Source of the DNA: Glycomyces lechevalierae
GTDB lineage: Bacteria; Actinomycetota; Actinomycetes; Mycobacteriales; Micromonosporaceae
DNA: 53,803 bases
NCBI RefSeq assembly: GCF_027622945.1
Contig: NZ_JAPZVQ010000024.1
Span: 1-53,803 of the forward strand
Direction: 5' to 3'
Each line of letters opens with the position of its first letter. The first letter of the stretch is position 1. A program made the translations under genes and the position numbers. The notes beneath the pieces were generated by a model. The model ran no database searches. It worked only from the letters and a program-made list of their open reading frames with translations, and was not told the DNA's origin. Positions 15,360 to 23,104 of this stretch are shown in pieces.

Positions 15360-15434
15360 AGGTCCGCGGCGGTTTCCTCGCGGCAGTCGCGAAGTCGGCC
15401 GCCCCCGCCGCCGTTTCGTGATGGGATGCCAAGC

Positions 15435-16358
15435 ATGAAGGCAGTGGTGTTGCCCCGGTACGGCGGGGCGGATGAGCTCGTGGTCGCCGATGTGCCCCGG
15501 CCGCCTTGCGGCGCTGGGGAAGTGCTGCTGAAGCTGAAGGCGACGTCGGTGAACCCGGTGGACTGGAAGCTCGGGGCGGGGTACCTGGACTCGGCGATTC
15601 CGGGGGAGTTTCCGCTCATTCCGGGGTGGGACGCGGCGGGCGTCGTGGCCGAGGTCGGGGCGGAGGTCGACGGGTTCGCGGTCGGCGACGAGGTGTTCGG
15701 GTACGTGCGGCGGCCGATCGCCAAGTGGGGCACCTACGCGGAGTACACGATCGCCGAGCCGTGGATGATCGCGCGCAAGCCGCCGAACCTCGACTGGGAC
15801 TCCGCGGGCGGGCTCTCGCTCGTCGGCGTGACGGCCCTGCAGGCACTGGATGCCGTGGAGGCCAAGGAAGGCGACACCGTGATCGTGCACGCGGCCGCCG
15901 GCGGGGTGGGGACCATCGCCGTGCAGATCGCCAAGGCGCGCGGGGCGCGGGTCATCGGGACCGCGAGCGCGCGCAACCACGACTACCTCGTGGCGTTCGG
16001 GGCCGAGCCGGTCGAGTACGGGCCGGGGCTGCTGGAGCGGATCAAGCGGCTCGTGCCCGAAGGCCCTGACGCGGCCGTGGATGCGGTGGGCGGGGACGCG
16101 GCCGAGGTGTCGATCGAGGCGGGGGTCGATCCGTCCCGCGTGGTGTCCGTTGTGGACCCGGCAGTGCGCGACTCGGGCGGGCGGTACGTGTTCATGAGTG
16201 TGACGCCGAAGGACCTGGACCACCTGGCGGCACTGGTCGAGAACCGCGAGCTGATCGTGCCGATCTCGGAGACGTATCCGCTGGAACGGGCGGCCGACGC
16301 ATGGCGGGCCAGCCAGACCGGGCGGACCAGGGGGAAGATCGTCCTGCGGATCTCCTAG
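15435..16358 (+). CDS. Zinc-independent medium-chain NADP-dependent quinone oxidoreductase
   Basis: 307 residues of the MDR superfamily, QOR-like branch. The GroES-like domain (SVNPVDWKLGAG, IPGWDAAGVV) lacks the zinc-ligand cysteines of alcohol dehydrogenases. The Rossmann domain has AAAGGVGTIAVQIAKARGA, the typical NADP(H)-binding AxxGxxG motif. It would reduce quinones or other enones with NADPH in the cytoplasm. I chose ATG 15435 (MKAVVLP) because a GGGA lies 8 bases upstream and the family starts there; ATG 15426 is possible. It ends before a strong terminator, with no partner gene. Confidence 0.9.
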   Translation: MKAVVLPRYGGADELVVADVPRPPCGAGEVLLKLKATSVNPVDWKLGAGYLDSAIPGEFPLIPGWDAAGVVAEVGAEVDGFAVGDEVFGYVRRPIAKWGTYAEYTIAEPWMIARKPPNLDWDSAGGLSLVGVTALQALDAVEAKEGDTVIVHAAAGGVGTIAVQIAKARGARVIGTASARNHDYLVAFGAEPVEYGPGLLERIKRLVPEGPDAAVDAVGGDAAEVSIEAGVDPSRVVSVVDPAVRDSGGRYVFMSVTPKDLDHLAALVENRELIVPISETYPLERAADAWRASQTGRTRGKIVLRIS

Positions 16359-16393
16359 GGACGGTCACGGGTTGTAAAAGGCGCAGTCGCTAT

Positions 16394-16419
16394 GGGGCCG
16401 TGCGTGAGTGCACGGCCCC
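16394..16419 (+). terminator. Terminator after the oxidoreductase gene
   Basis: Perfect 10-bp arms GGGGCCGTGC and GCACGGCCCC around GTGAGT, followed by TGTCTTTA. Confidence 0.85.
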
Positions 16420-16450
16420 TGTCTTTACGTGAAACCATTTCGCCATAGTC

Positions 16451-16479
16451 TTTACAGTGTGTGGTTTGCGTCATAGACT
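16451..16479 (+). promoter_or_regulatory. Housekeeping-sigma promoter for rbpA
   Basis: TTTACA (16451-16456), a 17-base spacer, then TAGACT (16474-16479) form a good HrdB/SigA-type promoter. Predicted start is near 16486, giving a ~145-base leader before rbpA. A SigR-type GGAAT...GTT promoter, known for rbpA in Streptomyces, was not evident. Confidence 0.7.
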
Positions 16480-16629
16480 TATCGGGAGCGGTGCCCCAGC
16501 CGCTCCGACCGGTGACTCCACGGCGACGCTCAGGGGAGTCGCGCGGCCCCTTCCCGCCCGTTCCTCCGCACCGCTGTGTCCGGTCGACATCCACACAAGA
16601 TCCCCCGTCTGTGAGGAGCGATCACACAT

Positions 16630-16983
16630 ATGTCCAACGGACAGGCCATCCGAGGCACTCGCATTGGCGCCACCCCGGGCCTCCACACCGAGCGCGGTGA
16701 GCCGGTGCCCCGGCAGCACGTCAAGTATTGGTGCGCCAACGGACACGAGACCGCACTGTCATTCGCGCTCTACGTCGAGGTCCCGCAGGAATGGGACTGC
16801 ACCTGCTGCGGCTGGCCCGCCGGCCCCGAGCAGGACAACCCTCCGGAACGACGCACCGCCAAGCCGTACAAGACCCATCTCAACTACGTCCGCGAGCGCC
16901 GCAGCGAGGAAGAGGCCGAAGACCTCCTCGCCGAAGCGCTCGCCGCCCGCGCCGCCGCCCGCGGCGAACGCTCCTTGTTTTAG
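16630..16983 (+). CDS. rbpA: RNA polymerase-binding protein RbpA
   Basis: 117 residues. RbpA binds the principal sigma factor and promoter DNA to stabilise open complexes in actinobacteria. The N-terminal tail (MSNGQAIRGTRIG) is the family signature. The core has putative zinc ligands C35, H39, C57 and C60 in WCANGHE and EWDCTCCG. The basic linker and sigma-interaction helix PYKTHLNYVRERRSEEEAE follow, then an Ala/Arg-rich tail slightly longer than usual. GAGGAG precedes the ATG at 16630. It is a single-gene unit with its own promoter and a terminator shared with the convergent pgl. Confidence 0.97.
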   Translation: MSNGQAIRGTRIGATPGLHTERGEPVPRQHVKYWCANGHETALSFALYVEVPQEWDCTCCGWPAGPEQDNPPERRTAKPYKTHLNYVRERRSEEEAEDLLAEALAARAAARGERSLF

Positions 16984-17064
16984 AAGGCGCAGCTCAGAGG
17001 CGCAGTTAGCAGGCTCAGGAGACGCGGCGGCATCGCGAGGTCGGGCGATACGCCGACACGACGA

Positions 17065-17092
17065 AGGGCCCGGACCGAACGGTCCGGGCCCT
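17065..17092. terminator. Bidirectional terminator between rbpA and pgl
   Basis: Perfect 12-bp arms AGGGCCCGGACC and GGTCCGGGCCCT around GAAC, placed between convergent genes. Confidence 0.85.
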
Positions 17093-17102
17093 CGCGTCTT
17101 GC

Positions 17103-17834
17103 CTAGAACTCCAAGTGCTTCAGGTGCGAAGCCGCGTCCTTGTCGATGAGCCACCTGGTGTGGCCCACCGCCTGCACGCGGCCCGCCGGCAGGTCGCCCT
17201 TCGAGAGGGCCTCGTCGACCGCCTCGGCCTTCCCCTCACCCGAGGCGATGATCCACGCCGCCGTGGCGGCGTTGATCGCGCTCATCGTGAGCGAGACGCG
17301 CTCCGGCGGCGGCTTGGGGGAGTGGCGCACCCCCACGGCCGCGACGCCGTCCACGTCCAGCGCAGGGTTCCCCGGGAACAGCGACGCGACGTGCCCGTCC
17401 TCGCCGATGCCCAAGAGCAGCAGGTCGAACGCGGGCACTTCCGGGCCCAGCTCGGCCGCGTACCGCTCGGCCGCCTCCTCCGGAGTCGCGACCTCGTCCG
17501 AGGCCGCCATCGGGTGGACGCGTGCCGGGTCCACCGGCAGGTGGTCCAGGAACGCCTCGCGCGCCTGCGTCTCGTTCCGCTCCGGGTCGCCGGACGGCAG
17601 GAACCGCTCGTCGCCCCACCAGAAGTCGACCTTCGACCAGTCCACGACCGTGCGGATCGGCGAGCCCAGGATGTTCTGGTACACCTTCGCCGCGATCCGC
17701 CCGCCCGTCAGGACGATCGACGCCTCACCGCGATGCGCTTGCGCGTCCGCGAGCCGGTTGAGCAGCCGCGCCGCCACCGCCTCCGCGAGCACGTCCGCGT
17801 CGTTGTGGACGATCACCGCACCGGAACGGCTCAT
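17103..17834 (-). CDS. pgl: 6-phosphogluconolactonase
   Basis: 243 residues. It hydrolyses 6-phosphoglucono-lactone, the second oxidative pentose-phosphate step. Family motifs: VLTGGRIAAKVY, DWSKVDFWWGDERFLP (substrate loop), NETQAREAFLDHL, FDLLLLGIGEDGHVASLFPG and RVSLTMSAINAA. The ATG at 17834 overlaps the opcA stop (ATGA), so the two are translationally coupled. It is the last gene of the tkt-tal-pgi-zwf-opcA-pgl operon and ends 10 bases before the shared terminator. Confidence 0.95.
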   Translation of the reverse strand: MSRSGAVIVHNDADVLAEAVAARLLNRLADAQAHRGEASIVLTGGRIAAKVYQNILGSPIRTVVDWSKVDFWWGDERFLPSGDPERNETQAREAFLDHLPVDPARVHPMAASDEVATPEEAAERYAAELGPEVPAFDLLLLGIGEDGHVASLFPGNPALDVDGVAAVGVRHSPKPPPERVSLTMSAINAATAAWIIASGEGKAEAVDEALSKGDLPAGRVQAVGHTRWLIDKDAASHLKHLEF

Positions 17835-18775
17835 GCGCTCGCCCGCTCGGCCACGTAGTGCTCCTGGAAGGTGGCGAGCACCTTCCGGTACGCGGTGTCG
17901 GGGTCGATGTGCCGCAGCTCCTCGGCGAGCAGCTGGCCGAGCGTGCGGCCCTGCAACGTCTGGCGCCGCTTCGGCAGCCCCGCCTGAAGCAGCACCGTGG
18001 TGCCGTCGGCCTTCCGCTCGACCTCCATGGTCTCGCCGCCGGCCATCGTGAACGCCACGGAGGCGATCGCGGGCAGGTGCTCGGAGTTGCGCTCCACCTC
18101 GGTGTCGACGATCTCCGGCGACACGCCCAGCCGCAGGTGCAGCCACGCGGCCATGAGCTGCGCCGACGGGTCGTCGTCGTCCGCCTTGATGGTGATCTTC
18201 TCGACCGCGTGGGTCACCCCGTCGAAGGCGCTGGCGATGAGCGAGCGCCACAGGCTGATGCGGGTCCAGCAGATGTCGGTGTCGCCGGTCGAGTACGACT
18301 CGGCGCGGCGGTAGAGCGACTGCACCGGGTCGGCCGCGCGGGCCGAGTAGGTGATGCGTCGGTCCGCGAAGCTGCGCAGCTCCTGTTCGAGCCCGTAGCG
18401 CACGGGGTCGAGCAGCCACCAGGTGACGACCGGGATGTCCGAGGCCAGCATGGGCAGGACGATCGAGGTCAGGTGGGCGGCGGCGGGTCCGTCGAGGCGC
18501 AGGATGATCGCCTCGGCGGAGCCGAGCCGTTCCCCTACGGTCACTTCGGCGTCGATCCGCGGCTCGGTCGCGTCGAGGTCCCGCGGGATGGCCATGATGA
18601 GCCGGTACGGGTGCTCCTGCGCGGCGACGGAAGCGGCCCTCTCGACCTCTTCGCGCTCGTCCTCGGTGGTCAAGGCGACCAGGTTGAGGGCGAGGCCGGA
18701 GGCGCCGCCGCCCTCGTGAAGCAGCTTCGTCAGCGTCTTCATGATGTCGCCGGTGGTGGTGTCCTTCAGATGCAC
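17831..18775 (-). CDS. opcA: Glucose-6-phosphate dehydrogenase assembly protein OpcA
   Basis: 314 residues, actinobacterial/cyanobacterial OpcA family. It is needed for full activity and oligomerisation of glucose-6-phosphate dehydrogenase. The N-terminal region (HLKDTTTGDIMKTLTKLLHEGGG), the SDIPVVTWWLLDP segment and the C-terminal RTLGQLLAEELRHIDPDTAY are family-typical. It lies 15 bases after zwf and overlaps pgl by 4 nt, the usual actinobacterial order. Confidence 0.95.
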   Translation of the reverse strand: MHLKDTTTGDIMKTLTKLLHEGGGASGLALNLVALTTEDEREEVERAASVAAQEHPYRLIMAIPRDLDATEPRIDAEVTVGERLGSAEAIILRLDGPAAAHLTSIVLPMLASDIPVVTWWLLDPVRYGLEQELRSFADRRITYSARAADPVQSLYRRAESYSTGDTDICWTRISLWRSLIASAFDGVTHAVEKITIKADDDDPSAQLMAAWLHLRLGVSPEIVDTEVERNSEHLPAIASVAFTMAGGETMEVERKADGTTVLLQAGLPKRRQTLQGRTLGQLLAEELRHIDPDTAYRKVLATFQEHYVAERASA

Positions 18776-18790
18776 GTCCAGACTCCCCTT

Positions 18791-20329
18791 CTAGGCCCGG
18801 CGCCAGCGGCGGCCGGACGATTGCAGCATGAGATCGGCGCCCGAGGGGCCCCAGGTCCCGGACTCGTACGGTTCGGGCTTGGTGCCCGCCCAGAACTCCT
18901 CGAGCGGGTCGACGACGGCCCAGGAGGCGTCGACCTCCTGCGCGTCGGGGAACAGGGTCTTGTCGCCCAGGAGCACGTCCAGGATGAGGCGCTCGTACGC
19001 CTCGGGGCTGGACTCGGTGAAGGTCTCGCCGTAGCCGAAGCCCATCGAGATGTCCCGCAGCTCCATGCCGGTGCCGGGGACCTTCGAGCCGAACTTCACC
19101 GTGATGCCCTCGTCCGGCTGGACGCGGATGACGAGCTGGTTGTTGCCCAGCGTCTTGGTGTCGTAGTCGGCGAAGGGCATGTGCGGGGCCTCCTTGAAGA
19201 CCACCGCGATCTCGGTGACCCGCTTGGGGAGCCGCTTGCCGGTGCGCAGGTAGAACGGGACGCCGTTCCAGCGCCGGTTCTGGATCCCGAGCTGGACCGC
19301 CGCGTACGTCTCGGTGGTCGAGGTCTGCGGGATGTTGTCCTCGGCGAGGTAGCCCTTGACGGGCCGCCCCTGGACCCAGCCGTCCGTGTACTGGCCGCGG
19401 ATGGCGGTGGCCTCGAGGTCGTCGTGGAGCTTGATGGCCCGCAGGACCTTCAGCTTCTCGGTGCGGATCTCCTCGGCCTCGAAACCGTTGGGCTGCTCCA
19501 TGGCCGCGATGGCGAGGAGCTGCAGCACGTGGTTCTGGAGGACGTCGCGGGCGGCGCCGTTGTCGTCGTAGAACCCGGCGCGGGAGCCGATGCCGACGTC
19601 CTCGGCCATGGTGATCTGGACGTGGTCGACGTAGTTGGAGTTCCAGATCGGCTCGAACATGGCGTTCGCGAAGCGCAGCGCGAAGATGTTCTGCACCGTC
19701 TCCTTGCCGAGGTAGTGGTCGATGCGGAACACGTCGTTCGCGGTGAACACCTCGTCGACGAGGTTGTTCAGCGACTTCGCGGACTCGCGGTCCTCGCCGA
19801 ACGGCTTCTCGACCACGACGCGGCGCCAGCCGCCGCCGTCCTGGCGGTTGTCCGACATGCCGGTGCGCTTGAGCTGCTTGAGCACCTGCGGGAACGCCAG
19901 CGGCGGGATCGAGAAGTAGAACGCGGCGTTGCCGACGATGCCGTGCGTGATGCGCAGCTCGTCGACCGTCGCGTCGAGCCGGTCGAAGGCCTCGTCGTCG
20001 TCGAAGGTGCCCGGCACGAACTTGAAGTTGCCGGCCAGGCGGGCCCAGACCTCTTCGCGCCAGGGCGTGCGGGCGTGCGACTTGGCGGCCTCGCGGGCCA
20101 TCTCCTCGAACGTCTCGTCGCCCCAGTCGCGGCGGGCGAACCCGACGATCACGAACGACGCCGGGAGCAGGCCCCGGTTGGCGAGGTCGTAGACGGCCGG
20201 GATCAGCTTCTTCTTCGCGAGGTCGCCGGTGACGCCGAAGATCACCAGGGCGCAGGGCTCGGGGATCCGCGGGAGCCGCCGGTCTTCGGGGTCCCGGAGC
20301 GGGTTGGTGGTGTGCAGGGTCTCGCCCAT
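18791..20329 (-). CDS. zwf: Glucose-6-phosphate 1-dehydrogenase
   Basis: 512 residues, full length. It oxidises glucose 6-phosphate with NADP to 6-phosphogluconolactone. The NADP-binding motif GVTGDLAKKKLIP starts at G32, EKPFGED lies near 174, and the active-site signature RIDHYLGKE occupies 202-210 with catalytic H205. Its ATG abuts the pgi stop with no spacing, so it is translationally coupled to pgi. It works with OpcA and Pgl encoded directly downstream. Confidence 0.97.
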   Translation of the reverse strand: MGETLHTTNPLRDPEDRRLPRIPEPCALVIFGVTGDLAKKKLIPAVYDLANRGLLPASFVIVGFARRDWGDETFEEMAREAAKSHARTPWREEVWARLAGNFKFVPGTFDDDEAFDRLDATVDELRITHGIVGNAAFYFSIPPLAFPQVLKQLKRTGMSDNRQDGGGWRRVVVEKPFGEDRESAKSLNNLVDEVFTANDVFRIDHYLGKETVQNIFALRFANAMFEPIWNSNYVDHVQITMAEDVGIGSRAGFYDDNGAARDVLQNHVLQLLAIAAMEQPNGFEAEEIRTEKLKVLRAIKLHDDLEATAIRGQYTDGWVQGRPVKGYLAEDNIPQTSTTETYAAVQLGIQNRRWNGVPFYLRTGKRLPKRVTEIAVVFKEAPHMPFADYDTKTLGNNQLVIRVQPDEGITVKFGSKVPGTGMELRDISMGFGYGETFTESSPEAYERLILDVLLGDKTLFPDAQEVDASWAVVDPLEEFWAGTKPEPYESGTWGPSGADLMLQSSGRRWRRA

Positions 20330-21946
20330 CTAGCTCAGCTCCCTCACGGCGTGGAGCAGCTGGTTGATGCCGCGCTTGCGGTCGGTCAGGTGCAGGCGCA
20401 CGAGCGGGCGCTCGCGCGATTCGAGGGCCTGGCGGTCCCCGGCGGCCTGCGCGGCCTGGAGGCCGGCGAAGGTGTACTCGCGGCCCGGGATGTCGAGGTC
20501 GTCGTCGACCTCGCCGGTGAGCTGCAGGAAGACGCCCGTGGGGCGGCCGCCCTTGTGGAACTGGCCGGTGGAGTGCAGGAACCGCGGTCCCCAGCCCCAC
20601 GTGACGGGCGCGCCGGTGCGCTCGGCGAGTTCGGCCCGGAGCTTCGCCACCTCGGCGTCGTCGATCCGGTCCAGGTAGGCCATGACGGCGATGTACGCGG
20701 TCTCGTTGTCCGCGTTGGTGAGCAGTTCACCGAGGGCGCCGGCGACGGTCTCGGCGTGCGAGCCGTAGATCTCGACGGATCCGTCCACGGCGTGCGGGCG
20801 CTCGTCGGGGAGGCCGTCCGCCAGGATGCGGTTGGTGTTGTTCTTCGACTCGGTCACGTTGGGCTGGTTGAACGGGTCGATGCCGATCAGGTAGCCCGCG
20901 TACGCGGTCGCGAGTTCCCACGCGAGGAACTGGGCGCCCAAGGGGCCGTTGACGACCACGTCGGGCATGGCCAGCGACGAACCCGAGGACGGCAGGCCCG
21001 TCGAGGAGCCCCCGACGGTGGCGTACACGCGGTCGGAGCCGCGCGCGCCCGCCGCGGCGGGTCCTTCGAGGACGACCGGGAGCGTGCCCTTGCCGTCCTT
21101 GCCGAGGGATTCGGCGATGAGCTGCTCGGCCCAGTCGCCGAGGCCCACGACGCCGGTGCCGTCGTCGGCGATGGTGATCGTCGGCTTGGCCGCGATGACC
21201 GCGCCGAGCACGACCGCCGGGTCGTCGCCCTCGCTGCCGATGGTGGCGGCGAAGGCCTCGGCCTGGTCGATCAGTTCGGCGATGTCCGCACCGGCGAGCG
21301 CGGTCGGGACGAGCCCGAACGCGGTGAGCGCGGAGTAGCGGCCGCCTACGGTGGCATCCGCGAGGAACAGGTGCGAGCCCTGCTTGGTCGCGAGCGCCTC
21401 GAGGGCGGAGCCGGGGTCGGTGACGAACACGAAGCGGCCCGCGTGCTCGGTGATCCCGATGCCCTCGAAGGCCTTCTCGAAGGCGCGTCGCTGGGAGTCG
21501 GTCTCGACGGTGGAGCCGGACTTGGAGGACACGACGACGGCGGTGCGCCGCAGGGCGTCTTCGCCGAGCTCGGCCAGGATCTGGCCGGGGTCGGTGGTGT
21601 CGAGGATCGAGATGCCCAGGTCGAGGGTGCGGGAGATGACCTCGGGGGCGAGCGAGGAGCCGCCCATGCCCGCGAGGGCGATGTGGTCGACGCCCTGCTC
21701 GTGCAGCTCGGCGCGGAGTTTGGCGAGGGGGGCGACGAGCTCCTTCGACTTGACGAAGGTGTCGACCCAGCCCAGCCGGATCGCGGCCTCTTCCTCGGCC
21801 TCGGGGCCCCAGAGGGTGGCGTCCTTGGCGGCGACCTTGGCGGGGATGCCCTCGGTGCGCAGCCGTTCGACGGCGGCGTTCACGTCGACGCCGGTGGTGA
21901 CGGCGAGGCCGCCGGCTGCTTCCATCTTGCCCATCGGATCGCTCAC
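20330..21946 (-). CDS. pgi: Glucose-6-phosphate isomerase
   Basis: 538 residues. It interconverts glucose 6-phosphate and fructose 6-phosphate and so links glycolysis to the pentose-phosphate pathway. The sugar-isomerase (SIS) phosphate loops GMGGSSLAPEV and VVSSKSGSTVET are clear. So are the GDWAEQLIAESLGKDGKG and PFNQPNVTESKNNTNR segments and a C-terminal GPRFLHSTGQFHKGG active-site region. It belongs to the actinobacterial-type Pgi found within pentose-phosphate operons. It lies 3 bases after tal and abuts zwf. Confidence 0.95.
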   Translation of the reverse strand: MSDPMGKMEAAGGLAVTTGVDVNAAVERLRTEGIPAKVAAKDATLWGPEAEEEAAIRLGWVDTFVKSKELVAPLAKLRAELHEQGVDHIALAGMGGSSLAPEVISRTLDLGISILDTTDPGQILAELGEDALRRTAVVVSSKSGSTVETDSQRRAFEKAFEGIGITEHAGRFVFVTDPGSALEALATKQGSHLFLADATVGGRYSALTAFGLVPTALAGADIAELIDQAEAFAATIGSEGDDPAVVLGAVIAAKPTITIADDGTGVVGLGDWAEQLIAESLGKDGKGTLPVVLEGPAAAGARGSDRVYATVGGSSTGLPSSGSSLAMPDVVVNGPLGAQFLAWELATAYAGYLIGIDPFNQPNVTESKNNTNRILADGLPDERPHAVDGSVEIYGSHAETVAGALGELLTNADNETAYIAVMAYLDRIDDAEVAKLRAELAERTGAPVTWGWGPRFLHSTGQFHKGGRPTGVFLQLTGEVDDDLDIPGREYTFAGLQAAQAAGDRQALESRERPLVRLHLTDRKRGINQLLHAVRELS

Positions 21947-21949
21947 TTC

Positions 21950-23065
21950 TTATTCTCCGCTCTCACTGAGCTTGGATTCGATCTGGTCCAGCAGCTGCTT
22001 CCAGCTCACGATGAACTTCTCCACGCCCTCGTCCTCGAGCACCTGCACGACGTCGGCGTAGTCGACGCCGACGCGCTCCAGGTTGAGCATGACGGTGGCG
22101 GCGTCAGCGTAGAAGGGGCGGATGGTGTCCGCCTCGACCTCGCCGTGGTCCGCGAAGTCCTTCATGGTGCCTTCGGGCATGGTGTTGACGGTGCCGGGGG
22201 CGATGAGGTCCTCGACGTACATGACGTCGCGGTAGTCCGGGCTCTTCACCGAGGTCGAGGCCCACAGCGGGCGCTGCGGGACGGCCCCGGCGAGGGCCAG
22301 CGCCTCCCAGCGCGGGGACGCGAAGGCGTTCTCGAACTCCTGGTAGGCCAGGCGCGCGTTGGCGATCGCGGCCTTGCCCTTGAGGGCCAGCGCCTCGTCG
22401 GTGCCGACGCCCTCGAGCCGCTTGTCGATCTCCGAGTCCACACGGGACACGAAGAAGGAGGCGACGGAGCGGATCTGCGACAGGTCGTGCCCGGCCGCCT
22501 TCGCGTACTCCAGGCCGGCCATGTACGCGTCCATGACCTCCCGGTAGCGCTCGAGCGAGAAGATCAGGGTGACGTTGACGCTGATGCCGGCCGCGATGGT
22601 GGCGGTGATGGCGGGGAGCCCGGCCCGGGTGGCGGGGATCTTGATCATCGTGTTCGGCCGGTCCACGGCCCACCACAGGGCCTTGGCCTCGGCGATGGTC
22701 GCCTGCGTCTCGTGGGCGAGGCGCGGGTCGACCTCGATGGACACGCGGCCGTCCTGGCCCCCGGTGGTCTCGAAGACCGGGGCCAGGACGTCCGCCGCCC
22801 AGCGGATGTCGAAGGTGGTGATGGCGCGAGCGGCCTCGTCGACGCTCACTTTGCGGACCGCGAGATCGGCGATCTGCTCGTCGTACGCGCTGCCCTTGGA
22901 CAGGGCCGCCGCGAAAATGGACGGGTTCGAGGTGACGCCCGCGACGGACGACCCGGCGATGAGGTCCTTCAGGTTGCCCGTCTCCAGGCGTTCACGCGAG
23001 ATGTCGTCCAACCAGACGGACACTCCCGCCGCCGACAGTCCGGCGAGGTTCTCGTTCGCGCTCAT
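21950..23065 (-). CDS. tal: Transaldolase
   Basis: 371 residues, the long actinobacterial type. It transfers a dihydroxyacetone unit between sedoheptulose 7-phosphate and glyceraldehyde 3-phosphate. The N-terminal motif GVTSNPSIF is conserved. The Schiff-base lysine is K142 in NTMIKIPAT. SVNVTLIFSLERY and the C-terminal SVKSPDYRDVMYVEDLIAPGTVNTMP match the TalB-type family with its extra ~50 residues. It lies 39 bases after tkt, with a GGAGG-like site before the ATG at 23065. Confidence 0.96.
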   Translation of the reverse strand: MSANENLAGLSAAGVSVWLDDISRERLETGNLKDLIAGSSVAGVTSNPSIFAAALSKGSAYDEQIADLAVRKVSVDEAARAITTFDIRWAADVLAPVFETTGGQDGRVSIEVDPRLAHETQATIAEAKALWWAVDRPNTMIKIPATRAGLPAITATIAAGISVNVTLIFSLERYREVMDAYMAGLEYAKAAGHDLSQIRSVASFFVSRVDSEIDKRLEGVGTDEALALKGKAAIANARLAYQEFENAFASPRWEALALAGAVPQRPLWASTSVKSPDYRDVMYVEDLIAPGTVNTMPEGTMKDFADHGEVEADTIRPFYADAATVMLNLERVGVDYADVVQVLEDEGVEKFIVSWKQLLDQIESKLSESGE

Positions 23066-23104
23066 CGGTGTTCCTCCAGCTTTCCAGCTAGTTCTTCGAC
23101 GTTG

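Noticed and set aside
17103..20600. A single 1165-codon minus-strand protein running through the pgl frame
   Set aside because: Only the last 243 residues are Pgl; the rest is an Arg/Pro-rich out-of-frame reading of opcA and zwf.
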